NCBI GenBank assembly: GCA_963754335.1
Contig: CAVWFQ010000005.1
Span: forward strand, 1,364,001-1,428,000
Direction: 5' to 3'
Length of the DNA stretch: 64,000 bases
Origin: JBBSDP01 sp963754335
GTDB taxonomy: Bacteria > Planctomycetota > Phycisphaerae > Tepidisphaerales > Tepidisphaeraceae
The notes under the pieces are model-generated. The model had not been told where the DNA came from, made no database searches, and was given only the letters and a program-made list of their open reading frames with translations. Positions 19,101 through 29,226 of the stretch are shown one piece after another (position 1 is the first letter of the stretch; each line of letters begins with the position of its first letter). The translations under genes were made by a program, and so were the position numbers.

Positions 19101-19131
19101 GCGGTGAACTGATGGAATCCTCGAACGAAAT

Positions 19132-19224
19132 CTAATTTGGCAGCTTACGTGTGCGCGTTTCCCGCACCGCGCGGTTGAAGTCCCCTTCGGCCTTTTCGAC
19201 CCACTCTGCGGTGAGTGCTTTCAT
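19132..19224 (-). pseudogene. Truncated HEPN-domain protein, N-terminal 30 residues only
   Basis: From an ATG at 19224 the frame codes MKALTAEWVEKAEGDFNRAV and stops at residue 30, after RKLPN. This is the opening helix of HEPN proteins paired with MNT nucleotidyltransferases; normal HEPN partners are 110-140 residues. The next bases do not continue the family (no YDxxCFHAQQ) and the LLM gene begins 32 bases on, so the rest was deleted. The start lies inside the 3' end of the MNT gene, as is usual for such pairs. Confidence 0.65.
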
Positions 19225-19525
19225 ACAATGTATGCCCCTTTCCCATAATCTCACGGATGAAAAAATCGCCTGCCTTAAGCCGCTCGCGGACTTGCCCAGA
19301 CGTTCGCACAAGCAGATCGATCGGGAAAGGAGGGTCGACCGCAGCCCAGATCTCGACTGCCTTGGACACGACATCATCACAACGCGACATCACCACGAGC
19401 AGGTCGACATCGGAGTCCGCGGCGGGAACGCCGTTAGCGTGAGAACCGAACAAAATGATGCGGGCGGGACGGAATTGTTCGCCGATTCGTCGAGCGAGGT
19501 TAATGATTTGTCGGCGTTCGATCAC
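19145..19525 (-). CDS. MNT-type nucleotidyltransferase (antitoxin-like)
   Basis: A minimal nucleotidyltransferase: ARIILFGSHANG at about residues 21-32 gives the GSxxxG loop and SDVDLLVVMS at about 38-47 the catalytic Asp pair. About 100 residues match the family; the last 25 (HRRVGRKGRRG onward) are the other-frame reading of the HEPN start and may be spurious. MNT proteins adenylylate and thus silence HEPN ribonuclease partners. Here the HEPN partner is only a stub, so the enzyme would be an orphan antitoxin. It is flanked by a repeat and a terminator. Confidence 0.82.
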   Translation of the reverse strand: MIERRQIINLARRIGEQFRPARIILFGSHANGVPAADSDVDLLVVMSRCDDVVSKAVEIWAAVDPPFPIDLLVRTSGQVRERLKAGDFFIREIMGKGHTLYESTHRRVGRKGRRGLQPRGAGNAHT

Positions 19526-19639
19526 GGTTCCGGAGTATAGCCGAAGCCATCGAAGATCTCAGTTAAATGGCCCTGCGGAGCCTTCACCGGCGCTCGATCA
19601 ACACGATCGATCATTGGCCGTCAGATCGGCGGTGATTAT

Positions 19640-19659
19640 TTCGCGAAGCCGCAAGCGGC
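19640..19659. repeat. Single arm of the CGCGAAGCCGCAAGCGGC palindrome
   Basis: TTCGCGAAGCCGCAAGCGGC matches the left arm of the hairpin at 28682-28741. The right arm is absent; the terminator of the rpoD-side transcript takes its place. Confidence 0.75.
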
Positions 19660-19661
19660 GA

Positions 19662-19694
19662 GAAAAAAGAAGGGCGATATCGAAATATCGCCCT
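19662..19694 (-). terminator. Terminator after the rpoD-associated small gene
   Basis: Reading the reverse strand, AGGGCGATAT, loop TTCG and ATATCGCCCT (19671-19694) form a perfect 10-base stem followed by TCTTTTTT. It lies 34 bases after the stop of the 74-residue gene and is a textbook rho-independent terminator for the rpoD transcript. Confidence 0.88.
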
Positions 19695-19727
19695 CTTCTC
19701 ACGGTCTCAAAAGTTGTGCGTAATCCG

Positions 19728-19952
19728 TCACGCCGCTTGGAGTGTCTCCACGCTCGCAACATGTCGCAATGAAATTAGCTTCCAGCGTTCATCCGGCAAA
19801 ACAACGAAAATCGAGTTCCTTCCGACTGCAACCGAATGTCGCTCGGTAACGTCGAATTGCTCGCCGCTCGTCAACGCGATGCGGAACGGCAGAAACGGCT
19901 GCCGATCCATCAATTCCGTGATGTCCAGAGGGCGCATTGGGCTCTCGCTCAA
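19728..19952 (-). CDS. Conserved small protein downstream of rpoD
   Basis: A 74-residue protein with the pattern RQPFLPFRIALTSGEQFDVT followed by VAVGRNSIFVVLPD. I recall similar short proteins (PFxPFRIxLTDG, a strand-rich fold) in Planctomycetota and other soil bacteria, without known function. The start at 19952 lies directly after the rpoD stop and a terminator follows the gene, so it should be made from the rpoD transcript. No catalytic motif is visible. Confidence 0.8.
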   Translation of the reverse strand: MSESPMRPLDITELMDRQPFLPFRIALTSGEQFDVTERHSVAVGRNSIFVVLPDERWKLISLRHVASVETLQAA

Positions 19953-19954
19953 AA

Positions 19955-21702
<1,748 letters not shown>

Positions 21703-21948
21703 ACTTCATCCGGGCTATCTCCCGCGAACGCGATCGCGGGTTTCGCCGCGGGAACTCCCGCGGCAGCAAGTGTGGCGAACCCGGGCCAAGGAACTCGGGG
21801 GCATTCCCGATCCCTGCAACGCGGCATCACGCCACACCCATCAATTTAATTTTTCGTTATACCCCGATACGTCATTTGCCTTTCGTCGCCCCATCATCTA
21901 CGGCGAATCCGCCGCGATTATAGGAGCCTTCCAGCCAAAAAGCTGCCT

Positions 21949-23790
21949 CTACGCTCGTCTCAAATCCGGGCGTCGGGCATGTTCCTGCAATTTTTGGAGC
22001 AGAACGATCTCATCCTGCTCAACGCTTGTACGCTGCAATTGCGCACGAAGTTTTCGTTCTTCGCCAGTTGTACGAACGGTTCGCAGCCGATCCATCGCCC
22101 CATTGAGCGTCGCCTCGATGTCTGAGAGGTCCTGCACCTCTTCGAGGGCACCCACAGCAAGTTCCACAAGCAAGGGGTCTTGCAATAGTCCAAGGAACTC
22201 ATTGAATACCGGCTCTCCCTCATCCCGTTGATGGCTCCAGTATACCTCCGCCAGTCGCCGATGCGTCGGGTCGCGAAAATCGTCCGGACCCAGCTCCTTC
22301 TGCACCTTTTGCCATCGTTGAGGCTCCAGCATCAACGCGCCCAGAAGCCATCGCTCTGCCGGTTCAACCGGCCCCGACCGCTCTTGCGGCTGGGCAACCG
22401 CCACCGATGCTGCATCAGTCGGCGCCACTTGCGGTCGTCCCGGCGCCGCGCCGACGCGCCGGGACGGCGCGTCGAGTCGAAAACGGCGATTCAGCACGTC
22501 AACCGGGATTTCCGTCAGCTTGCTCACCTGCGTGACGACCAATCCCCAACGGATCGGATCGACCGGGCCGCGCCCGCGCGCCGAAGCCAGCGTCGCCAGG
22601 TATTGTTCCACGGCTTTCTGACGTCCGGTCAGGTCGTCTCCATGCTCGTTGAACCGACGCTGCAATTGCTTCCATTTATAGGTCAGGGCGTCGGCCGCGC
22701 TGCCAATGATCTCTTTCTCGAAACGTTCAACGCCATGGGCCAGGAAATATTCATCCGGATCGACCCCTGGCGGCATCGACGCGATCAGAATTTCGATCGG
22801 CTGCGTCAGGAACAGCTCGACCGAGCGATCAACCGCGGTGTCTCCAGCCTCATCGGCGTCGAACAGAAGCACGATCCTGTCGGCAAAGCGACGAAGAATT
22901 CCCACATGCGGTTCGGTCAGTGCCGTTCCCAGAGGGGAAACCACGTTGGTCGCCCCGAACTGGTGGGCCATCACCACGTCGGTGTATCCCTCCACCATCA
23001 CGGCGGTTCGGGTTTCGACGATACGCTGCCGCGCCACATCCAGGCCGAAGACGCAGCGACTCTTGGAAAAGAGCGGCGTCTCGGGACTGTTGAGATACTT
23101 GGCGGGGTCTTCAGAGCCAGGCATCACCCGTCCGCCAAACGCGATCACGCGGCCGTTTTCGTCGCGAATGGGAAAGATCAGGCGGTTGCGAAACGTGTCG
23201 TAAAAACCCGATCCGCCTTCGCGCGCTTTGACCAGGCCGCCGGTCGCGAGCTGCATTGGCGGGTATTTTCGCCCGACCGGCCCGGAAAGCAGGCCGTCCC
23301 AGCTATTGGGCGCGTAACCAATCTGGAACCGTCGCACCGATTCATCATTGAATCCGCGCTCCGCCAGATAGGCACGGGCGGCTGCGCCGATCACCGGATC
23401 TGCGAGCAGCTTTTCAAAGAACGCGCAGGCCGCCGACTGCATCTCCAGCAGCGCCTGCTTTTCCCCGGACTTCTGCTTGGAGACGCCAAACTTCGGCATC
23501 TCGAGTCCGGCCTGTTCGCCGAGCATCCGCAATGCGTCGATGAACTCGATGCGGTCGCGCCGCATCACGAAATCGATCGCATTTCCCGCCGCCTTGCACC
23601 CGAAGCACATGAAGTATTGTTTTTCGGGCCTTACGTGAAAGGACGGCGTTTTCTCCTGGTGAAACGGACACATACCCACATAGTCACGGCCGCGCCGCTC
23701 GAGCGCGACGCTGCGGCCGATCAATTCAACGAGATTGACCGCCTGCAAAACCTGCGCTTTAAAATCGTTCCCGGCGCCGGAGGTACTCAC
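21949..23790 (-). CDS. dnaG: DNA primase
   Basis: DnaG makes RNA primers for replication. The zinc-binding domain shows CPFHQEKTPSFHV and CFGCKAAGNAIDF, giving Cys-His-Cys-Cys ligands. The Toprim core follows: VMVEGYTDVVMAHQFG, SPLGTALTEPH and LLFDADEAGDTA, with the catalytic Glu and Asp residues present. The C-terminal helicase-interaction region ends near RRPDLRRA. Translation probably starts at a GTG at 23790 (VSTSGAGNDFKAQ); the frame is open further upstream but those codons lack conservation. Length about 613 residues, normal. rpoD follows after 246 bases. Confidence 0.94.
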   Translation of the reverse strand: MSTSGAGNDFKAQVLQAVNLVELIGRSVALERRGRDYVGMCPFHQEKTPSFHVRPEKQYFMCFGCKAAGNAIDFVMRRDRIEFIDALRMLGEQAGLEMPKFGVSKQKSGEKQALLEMQSAACAFFEKLLADPVIGAAARAYLAERGFNDESVRRFQIGYAPNSWDGLLSGPVGRKYPPMQLATGGLVKAREGGSGFYDTFRNRLIFPIRDENGRVIAFGGRVMPGSEDPAKYLNSPETPLFSKSRCVFGLDVARQRIVETRTAVMVEGYTDVVMAHQFGATNVVSPLGTALTEPHVGILRRFADRIVLLFDADEAGDTAVDRSVELFLTQPIEILIASMPPGVDPDEYFLAHGVERFEKEIIGSAADALTYKWKQLQRRFNEHGDDLTGRQKAVEQYLATLASARGRGPVDPIRWGLVVTQVSKLTEIPVDVLNRRFRLDAPSRRVGAAPGRPQVAPTDAASVAVAQPQERSGPVEPAERWLLGALMLEPQRWQKVQKELGPDDFRDPTHRRLAEVYWSHQRDEGEPVFNEFLGLLQDPLLVELAVGALEEVQDLSDIEATLNGAMDRLRTVRTTGEERKLRAQLQRTSVEQDEIVLLQKLQEHARRPDLRRA

Positions 23791-24126
23791 GGGCGTCCCC
23801 GATCCCGGCCAGTTCCGTACGTAAACCAAGGTGCGATCTGGCGTAAACGTGATTTTCCAAACAGACCGGCCCAAATATAGCACGCGTTTCTGGGACGGTC
23901 AAACCGATTCTCGGCCGCGAAATTTTGCCGATCAGGGCCCGGACCGCGTTCATCCATTCGGCCGATCGGGCTCGATGGCATTGGCGCAGTCACAACGCAA
24001 CTCGAATCGACCAAGGTTGAAACAGAATCCAAGAGGGTCAAAAGTCCTGCTTGCTTCATCGTTCGCGAAACGTTCAGATGAATGCGCGCCGGCGAACGGA
24101 TTGTGGCGGATACGTTCCGGAGGAAC
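23791..24126. other. Divergent gap between dnaG and yjbQ
   Basis: No gene or palindromic repeat is evident. It should hold the promoters of the dnaG-rpoD transcript and of the yjbQ-like gene; I see no clear sigma-70 boxes to name. Confidence 0.4.
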
Positions 24127-24537
24127 ATGCAGCGATTTACTCTCGAGTTCGAAACGCATGGAAACACGGACATCGTCAACCTCGAACCGCAACTGCTTGC
24201 CCGACTTCGCGATATCCGTGGTTCGGGCATGCTGATGCTCTTTGTCGTTGGCAGCACCGCTGCTCTCACGACCATCGAGTTTGAAGCGGGCCTGACCCGC
24301 CACGATCTTCCCGCGGCATTGCAGCGGCTCATTCCCGACGATGCCCGCTACGACCACGAAGCCACCTGGAACGACGACAACGGACACAGTCACATTCGGG
24401 CCGCACTGATCGGTCCGAGCCTTGTTATCCCGTTCGCCGATCAAAAACTCTTGACCGGCCAATATCAGCAGCCGGTGCTCATCGATTTCGACACGCGACC
24501 GCGAAAGCGGATTGTGATTGTGACCGTTGTGGTGTAG
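24127..24537 (+). CDS. YjbQ family protein (UPF0047)
   Basis: A 136-residue protein from the ATG at 24127 (MQRFTLEFETHG). The family core is complete: GMLMLFVVGSTAALTTIEFE, the Asp/Glu-rich DARYDHEATWNDDNGHSHI, ALIGPSLVIPFADQKLLTG and WQ-like QQPVLIDFDTRPRKR. E. coli YjbQ has weak thiamine-phosphate synthase activity, but the natural role is unsettled. It stands alone, pointing towards dnaA and separated from it by a repeat. Confidence 0.93.
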   Translation: MQRFTLEFETHGNTDIVNLEPQLLARLRDIRGSGMLMLFVVGSTAALTTIEFEAGLTRHDLPAALQRLIPDDARYDHEATWNDDNGHSHIRAALIGPSLVIPFADQKLLTGQYQQPVLIDFDTRPRKRIVIVTVVV

Positions 24538-24540
24538 CCG

Positions 24541-24676
24541 GAAACGTAAAACGTAAAACGCAAAACGTATTCATAAAACTTTGCGCGATCGCGTCCGCCG
24601 CCACGGGAATAGCCTTCAGAAATGTTCGCTTCGATGCTTCCGACGGAACGATAAACGCTTTACGTTTTACGTTTTT
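24541..24676. repeat. AAACGTAAAACG inverted repeat
   Basis: Tandem ACGTAAAACGTAAAACGCAA (about 24543-24567) faces AAACGCTTTACGTTTTACGT (24653-24676) across about 85 bases. A related set with ATTACGCATTACGTTTTACG lies at 29150-29218. The right arm overlaps the end of dnaA. Confidence 0.75.
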
Positions 24677-26259
24677 GCTACGGCCCGGCTCTGTTCCTCA
24701 AGTCGCTGTAAAAGTTCCGCCGCCTCTTCCTGGCGTTCGCCGACCGAGCTGGTCCAGTAGAGCGGCGTATTGCGTTGCACGGCTCGTTCGATTCGGCGGC
24801 AGGCGCTGATTACCGTGCTGTGGTTGCGCTTGCCCATTCGCGTGCCGATCTCCGGGAAACTCAGCTTCGCGGTCTTCCGCACCAGATACATGGCGACGCT
24901 TCTGGCGAGGCTGATCGTCCGCTGCCGTCGCCCGGACATCAGGTCCTTGTTTTCAAGGCCAAAATATTCGCAGACGGATTGGAGAATGTTCTCGGGCCGG
25001 ACGGGCGCGATGTGCTGGCGATCCAGGTCGCCGAGCGCTGCCATGGCCGTCGCGACATCCGCCTCCTGGCCGGTGAGACGGACATGGGCGGAGACGCGCG
25101 TGACCGCCCCTTCCAGTTCGCGAACATTCTGCGTGACGCGCCGGGCGATCCAGCCGACCACTTCTTCCTTGAGAGAGAGATTCATGCGGTGCGCGAGCGA
25201 TCGAAGAATCTGGCATCGGGTTGAGTAGTTCGGCGGATCGATGCGAACCACCATCCCGCTCACGAAACGATTGATCAGCGACTCACCGAACTCTTCGATC
25301 AGTTTCGGGTGATCGTCGCTGGCCATCACCACCTGGCGGCCCATCGCTTCGATTGCATTGAAAGTGTGGAGAAATTCCTCCTGCGTCGCCTTCTTCCCGC
25401 CGAGAAAGTGCACATCGTCGATCACCAGCAGATCCAAGTCGCGCAGGCGGCGCCGGAACGCGTCGAGTTTGTTGCTGCGCAGCGCCGACAGGAATTCGTT
25501 GGTGAATTCTTCGCCGGTCAGATACATCCAGCGCTTGGTCGGATGTTGATCGATAAAGCGGCGGCAAAGGGCTTGGAGCAGATGCGTCTTGCCCAGTCCG
25601 CAGTTCCCGTGGATGAAGAGCGGATTGTATTGCGCCCCGGGAAACTCGGCGACGTACACCGCCGTGTTGAACGCGAGCTGATTGCCCGGGCCGACCACGA
25701 AGGTCTCCATGTCGTGCCGGAGCCGGGTGCGCAGGGAAAACCCCGAGGCCGAAGCGGCGGTCGGCGCCATCAGGGTGATTCGCGCCTCGGCGCCGCGCGG
25801 AGCATGACCGAGAATCGGCACCACCCGGCTTACGCTGGCACTGTTGTCGGCGGCGCGCCCGTTCTCATGAGCCACGGCCTGATCGGGGGTCATCGCCGCA
25901 GTAGCGCTCCCCAGGGAGAACGGTGTGCCGTTGAGCCCAGGCAGGCCAGGCGATTTTTGCGCCGGTAATTTGTGCGAATCCCCATTGCCCGTTTCAAACA
26001 GCTCGGGGACGACGCTGAAGCGAACCGCCAGCGGTCCGCCCAGCACTTCCACCGCCGCCTCCTGGATCGGGCGGGAAAAATTCTTCCCGATCCACTCGCT
26101 GATAAAGTCGTTGGGTACTGCGATTTCCAATCCGTCCTGACGAAGGTCCAGTCGGGTGGAATTGTTAAACCAGACATTGAATCGTTGCGGTCCCACCCGT
26201 TGGGCAATCGCGTCGGCCAACCGGGCCAACTGCATGTTCTGAATGCTCAAACAGCTCAC
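24667..26259 (-). CDS. dnaA: Chromosomal replication initiator DnaA
   Basis: DnaA binds the origin and opens it. Domain I starts MQLARLADAIAQRVGPQRFN; a low-complexity domain II follows; domain III has Walker A GNCGLGKTHLLQA, Walker B LLVIDDVHFLGGK, sensor I (QVVMASDDHP) and the arginine-finger segment LINRFVSGMVVRI; domain IV ends with the DNA-binding signature GKRNHSTVISACRRIE. I prefer the GTG at 26259 as start because AAGGAG sits six bases ahead; an ATG at 26235 is the alternative, and the open frame beyond 26259 is not conserved. About 530 residues. The last helix is followed by an unusual Glu-rich tail. Confidence 0.95.
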   Translation of the reverse strand: MSCLSIQNMQLARLADAIAQRVGPQRFNVWFNNSTRLDLRQDGLEIAVPNDFISEWIGKNFSRPIQEAAVEVLGGPLAVRFSVVPELFETGNGDSHKLPAQKSPGLPGLNGTPFSLGSATAAMTPDQAVAHENGRAADNSASVSRVVPILGHAPRGAEARITLMAPTAASASGFSLRTRLRHDMETFVVGPGNQLAFNTAVYVAEFPGAQYNPLFIHGNCGLGKTHLLQALCRRFIDQHPTKRWMYLTGEEFTNEFLSALRSNKLDAFRRRLRDLDLLVIDDVHFLGGKKATQEEFLHTFNAIEAMGRQVVMASDDHPKLIEEFGESLINRFVSGMVVRIDPPNYSTRCQILRSLAHRMNLSLKEEVVGWIARRVTQNVRELEGAVTRVSAHVRLTGQEADVATAMAALGDLDRQHIAPVRPENILQSVCEYFGLENKDLMSGRRQRTISLARSVAMYLVRKTAKLSFPEIGTRMGKRNHSTVISACRRIERAVQRNTPLYWTSSVGERQEEAAELLQRLEEQSRAVAKT

Positions 26260-26885
26260 TTCGCGCTCCTTCCAGTGCGAAGGTCCCATTTCTTGCGTGC
26301 CGGTCTCCCGCGCAAACGCCCCGCGCGGGAATGACGCAAGCGCAGTCACTCCCAGTAACGCCGTCCGGTGCCGACCGCTGGGGCCCACCGTTTTGCGCGG
26401 TCATGGCGTGAAAAAATAACGCCATCGCCGCGGCCTTGAACCGGCGTCGAGAGGCATCCTGCCCAATTATCCGTCCGTGATGTTCGAATCCATTCGAAGT
26501 GTGGAAAGCCGCTCGTCAGCGGAAATTCCCAGCGGATCAGAGATCAGCAAGCCGAGTTGCCGAACCTCTGTGCATCCCCGTCTCATGCACCCTTGCTTTG
26601 ATCCGCATCATCCCTGAAGCGAAGGGGCAAGATATCCATCGCCGTCAACACTGACAAGGGCGAGTTTATCGGATTCTTTTCCCCAACCGCCCAACCATCG
26701 ACCGTGTGGCCTCGCGGCGCTCAAAAAAATTTCTTATCAACCTCCCATCCACGACTTTATCGGACGGTGGATGGACGGTGGAAGAATAGCTCCATTGCTT
26801 TCAATCGAGGGCAAAATGTCGCCAAATCTTCGGTTTTTCTGACTTTGCAGCGCGCGGGTCATGTCGATTGTAGCAATTGCGCCAG
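26260..26885. other. Upstream region of dnaA; possible replication origin
   Basis: No gene is supported in these 626 bases. Near matches to the DnaA box TTATCCACA are TTATCCGTC (26468-26476), CTTTCCACA on the reverse strand (26500-26508) and TTATCAACC (26734-26742); none is perfect. A short AT-rich stretch with AAAAAAATTTCTTATCAA lies at 26723-26740. Position next to dnaA is the main argument for oriC. Confidence 0.35.
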
Positions 26886-27893
26886 CTAAACCGGTCTCCG
26901 CACGTCAAGGCTCGGCGCGATGTTGACACGAAGGTCCCGCATCATGGCCGCCTTGCTCCCCACCCGCTGCATTCCATGGCGGTAATAGAGCCGGACGGCG
27001 GGTTCGTTTTCCGAGTCAACGGCGAGCGTCAGGCGATGCGTCCCCATTTCTGCCGCCGCCGCAAAGGCTTGCCTTAAAAGCAGTGCGCCCACCCCTTTGC
27101 GTCGGGCCACTGGCGGGACCCCCAGGTAGACCAATTCGGCCACGTCGCTGCGGGGCACGCGATTCACGAGAAGCACCCCGGCCGATACGTCTTCGATACG
27201 CAACAGATACCAGAACCGTGGGTCAAATTCCCCTCCGGCCTTATGGCCGGCGATTACGTCCTCGATGCTTCGAAGTCCGTTCAGCCCCGGGCAATCGAGG
27301 CTCTGCTGATAGCTGGCCGTGATGGCCGAGGCGAATGCCTCGTACGTTTGATCGCTGTAGGTCTGCCACGTCCAGGAATTCGGAAGCACCACACGCGGCG
27401 TGCGGGGACGAACCGTTGACTGCAGATAGAGAAGTTCAGCAATCCAGCCAAACCCATGTGCCGCAAAGAGGCCGATCGCGCGCCGATCGGGAGGGTCCAA
27501 TAAAACCTGCACCAGATCAACGCCGTGGGCAGAGCAGTGGGCGCAGGCACTCTCGATCAACGCGCCCACCTGATCCAGCGACATCGCCGCCGGCGGATCC
27601 CCGGCTCCAAGCAGCAGTGCGGTACGGCCGGCGCTGATGACGGGCAGCAGCGTCCAGGCGATCGAATCGTTTGCCTTGGCGATCTGGATGTCGCCGATGT
27701 CGATACCGCGGCAAGCCGCAAATTCGCGGAATTCGGTGATTTGCCGTTCTTCCACACGTCCGCCCGCGCTTTCGAGCATGACGCGGAGCGCCGCATGGAT
27801 TTCGTCCGATCGGGCCGTCCGATATTCGAACGCGCCGGCTGCCTGGGAAGAGGCCCCGGTGAGAGTTCCGCGAGAGTTTGACAGTATCCCCAC
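26886..27893 (-). CDS. Two-domain GNAT acetyltransferase
   Basis: A 335-residue protein with tandem GNAT folds. The C-terminal unit is the more typical: VAELVYLGVPPVARRKGVGA (about residues 255-275) is the acetyl-CoA pyrophosphate loop, and LAVDSENEPAVRLYYRHGM the following helix-strand. The N-terminal unit is degenerate (ALLLGAGDPPAAMS), as in mycothiol-synthase-like proteins. The substrate is unknown. The start is probably a GTG at 27893. Its 3' end faces dnaA across the possible origin. Confidence 0.82.
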   Translation of the reverse strand: MGILSNSRGTLTGASSQAAGAFEYRTARSDEIHAALRVMLESAGGRVEERQITEFREFAACRGIDIGDIQIAKANDSIAWTLLPVISAGRTALLLGAGDPPAAMSLDQVGALIESACAHCSAHGVDLVQVLLDPPDRRAIGLFAAHGFGWIAELLYLQSTVRPRTPRVVLPNSWTWQTYSDQTYEAFASAITASYQQSLDCPGLNGLRSIEDVIAGHKAGGEFDPRFWYLLRIEDVSAGVLLVNRVPRSDVAELVYLGVPPVARRKGVGALLLRQAFAAAAEMGTHRLTLAVDSENEPAVRLYYRHGMQRVGSKAAMMRDLRVNIAPSLDVRRPV

Positions 27894-27912
27894 AGGTCTT
27901 AAGATTACTCAC

Positions 27913-27968
27913 TTGTGGTGCAGGCTTCCAGCCTGCTTCGTTGGGCAGGCTGGAAGCCCGCACCACAA
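27913..27968. repeat. GTGCAGGCTTCCAGCCTGC inverted repeat
   Basis: Arm 27913-27936 (TTGTGGTGCAGGCTTCCAGC...) and 27945-27968 (...CTGGAAGCCCGCACCACAA) pair almost perfectly across an 8-base loop. Each arm holds a smaller palindrome, GCAGGCTTCCAGCCTGC. It fills the promoter side of the secreted protein gene. Confidence 0.85.
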
Positions 27969-27992
27969 GGCACACCCTTGAGGAAACACCCA

Positions 27993-28646
27993 ATGCGCAA
28001 GCTCCGATCGATACTCGTCCTGAGTTTTGCAATGGCGGCCTTCGCGCTGGTCAGCGGCACGCCGCTTCTGGCCAAGAAAGTTCCCGAGCCAAGCATTTAT
28101 CCCATCGCCTGGGAATTGAAGTTCAAGCACTCCATCCCCAAGCGCATCGTGGTGGACGTGCCTGGGGTTGGCCCGACTCCCTATTGGTATCTGACTTACA
28201 CCATCATCAATCTGTCCGATTCCGAGCAGACCTTTCTTCCCGACTTTGAAATGGTCACCAACGAGGGAAAGCTCATTACCAGCGATTTGGCCATTCCGCA
28301 GAACGTCTTTGACGCCATCAAGTCAGCCGAGGGAAATCAGTTCCTCCAGTCGTCGCGCAAAATTTCCGGCGTCATTCACATCGGCGAAGATCAGGCGAAA
28401 GACGGCGTGGCGATCTGGGAAGAACCCGAGCCCCGCATGGGAAATTTCCAGATCTTCGCCGGCGGCCTCAGTGGCGAGTACCTCGAGCTCACCGACGACG
28501 ACAACAAGCCGGTCCTCGACAAGGACGGCCGGCAAGTCATCCTGCGCAAGCAACTCCAGTTGTCCTACTCGATCTACGGCGACGAGATCGAGCCTGGCAA
28601 GGGGGATGAAGTGCGCGTCAAGCCGGAGAAATGGGTGATGCGGTAG
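27993..28646 (+). CDS. Secreted protein of unknown function
   Basis: A 217-residue protein with a Sec signal peptide: MRKLRS is followed by a hydrophobic core (ILVLSFAMAAFALVSG) and a likely cleavage after PLLA. The mature part is mainly beta (PYWYLTYTIINLSDSEQTFL), with an acidic loop LELTDDDNKPVLDKDG, and looks like a single immunoglobulin-like or lipocalin-sized domain; I do not recognise the family. The ATG at 27993 follows GAGGAAA. A strong terminator closes the gene 170 bases downstream. Confidence 0.78.
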   Translation: MRKLRSILVLSFAMAAFALVSGTPLLAKKVPEPSIYPIAWELKFKHSIPKRIVVDVPGVGPTPYWYLTYTIINLSDSEQTFLPDFEMVTNEGKLITSDLAIPQNVFDAIKSAEGNQFLQSSRKISGVIHIGEDQAKDGVAIWEEPEPRMGNFQIFAGGLSGEYLELTDDDNKPVLDKDGRQVILRKQLQLSYSIYGDEIEPGKGDEVRVKPEKWVMR

Positions 28647-28681
28647 GGGTAATCGGATTTTCGGCGTGGGACGGCTGTTCT

Positions 28682-28741
28682 TTCGCGAAGCCGCAAGCGG
28701 CAAAAATGTCGCAATCCAGACGCCGCTTGCGGCTTCGCGGA
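28682..28741. repeat. CGCGAAGCCGCAAGCGGC palindrome
   Basis: Arm 28682-28701 TTCGCGAAGCCGCAAGCGGC pairs with 28722-28741 (GCCGCTTGCGGCTTCGCGGA), 19 of 20 bases, around a 20-base loop. One arm recurs at 19640 and a variant sits inside the M48 gene at 1312-1393. Confidence 0.85.
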
Positions 28742-28814
28742 AAAGCCGCCGCTGAATGATCGGGTCTCCCGCAACCCTTGCATCTTCCCCCCTGATCCAT
28801 TAGATTTCCCCCTT

Positions 28815-28842
28815 CCCCGCCGAACCCGGCGGGGTCTTTTTT
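28815..28842 (+). terminator. Terminator or attenuator just ahead of rpmA
   Basis: CCCCGCCG, loop AACC and CGGCGGGG (28815-28834) are followed by TCTTTTTT (28835-28842). It is a strong rho-independent signal for the secreted-protein gene, yet it ends only 20 bases before the rpmA ATG, too close for a separate promoter. Confidence 0.88.
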
Positions 28843-28862
28843 CGTCTGATTGGCGGTGATTT

Positions 28863-29102
28863 ATGGCACATAAGAAGGGTCAAGGCAGCACCAAGAACGG
28901 TCGCGACAGCAACGCGCAATATCGTGGCGTCAAAGCCTACGGCGGGGAATTCGTTACGGCGGGTTCCATCATCATCCGCCAGTGCGGCACGAAGTTCATC
29001 CCCGGCTTCAATGTCGGGCTCGGCACCGATTACACGATTTTCGCGCTCAAAGACGGAAACGTGGAGTTTCAGGGCCGCAAAGTGCACGTCCGAACAGCGT
29101 AA
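28863..29102 (+). CDS. rpmA: 50S ribosomal protein bL27
   Basis: A 79-residue protein with the family start MAHKKGQGSTKNGRDSNAQY, the GVKAYGGEFVTAGSII core and GRDxTIFAL-like DYTIFALKDGNVEF. The N-terminal tail reaches the peptidyl transferase centre. No N-terminal cleavage extension is present (as found in Firmicutes). Usually rplU (bL21) comes directly before it; here a terminator does, so the operon is shortened to rpmA-obgE. The ribosome binding site is GGCGGTGA. Confidence 0.97.
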   Translation: MAHKKGQGSTKNGRDSNAQYRGVKAYGGEFVTAGSIIIRQCGTKFIPGFNVGLGTDYTIFALKDGNVEFQGRKVHVRTA

Positions 29103-29149
29103 TCGTCCGCTATTCTTCCAAGACAATCTGTAGGCCGTTCGTCATGCGT

Positions 29150-29218
29150 ACCATGTAATGCGCAACGCGCCATGAGCGCGCTCCAATCGCATTACGCATT
29201 ACGTTTTACGCATTAGGA
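29150..29218. repeat. ATTACG/ACGCATTA repeat between rpmA and obgE
   Basis: TAATGCGCAACGCGCC (from about 29156) is mirrored by GCATTACGCATTACGTTTTA toward 29217. It is related to the AAACGTAAAACG unit at 24541 and lies within the rpmA-obgE transcript. Confidence 0.65.
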
Positions 29219-29226
29219 CTTCACCC

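Noticed and set aside
22228..23880. 550-codon open frame on the forward strand
   Set aside because: Antisense to dnaG; no domain, His/Arg-rich text typical of a reversed GC-rich gene.
26477..26500. tRNA-like GTTCGAATCC
   Set aside because: No acceptor or anticodon stems can be formed around it.
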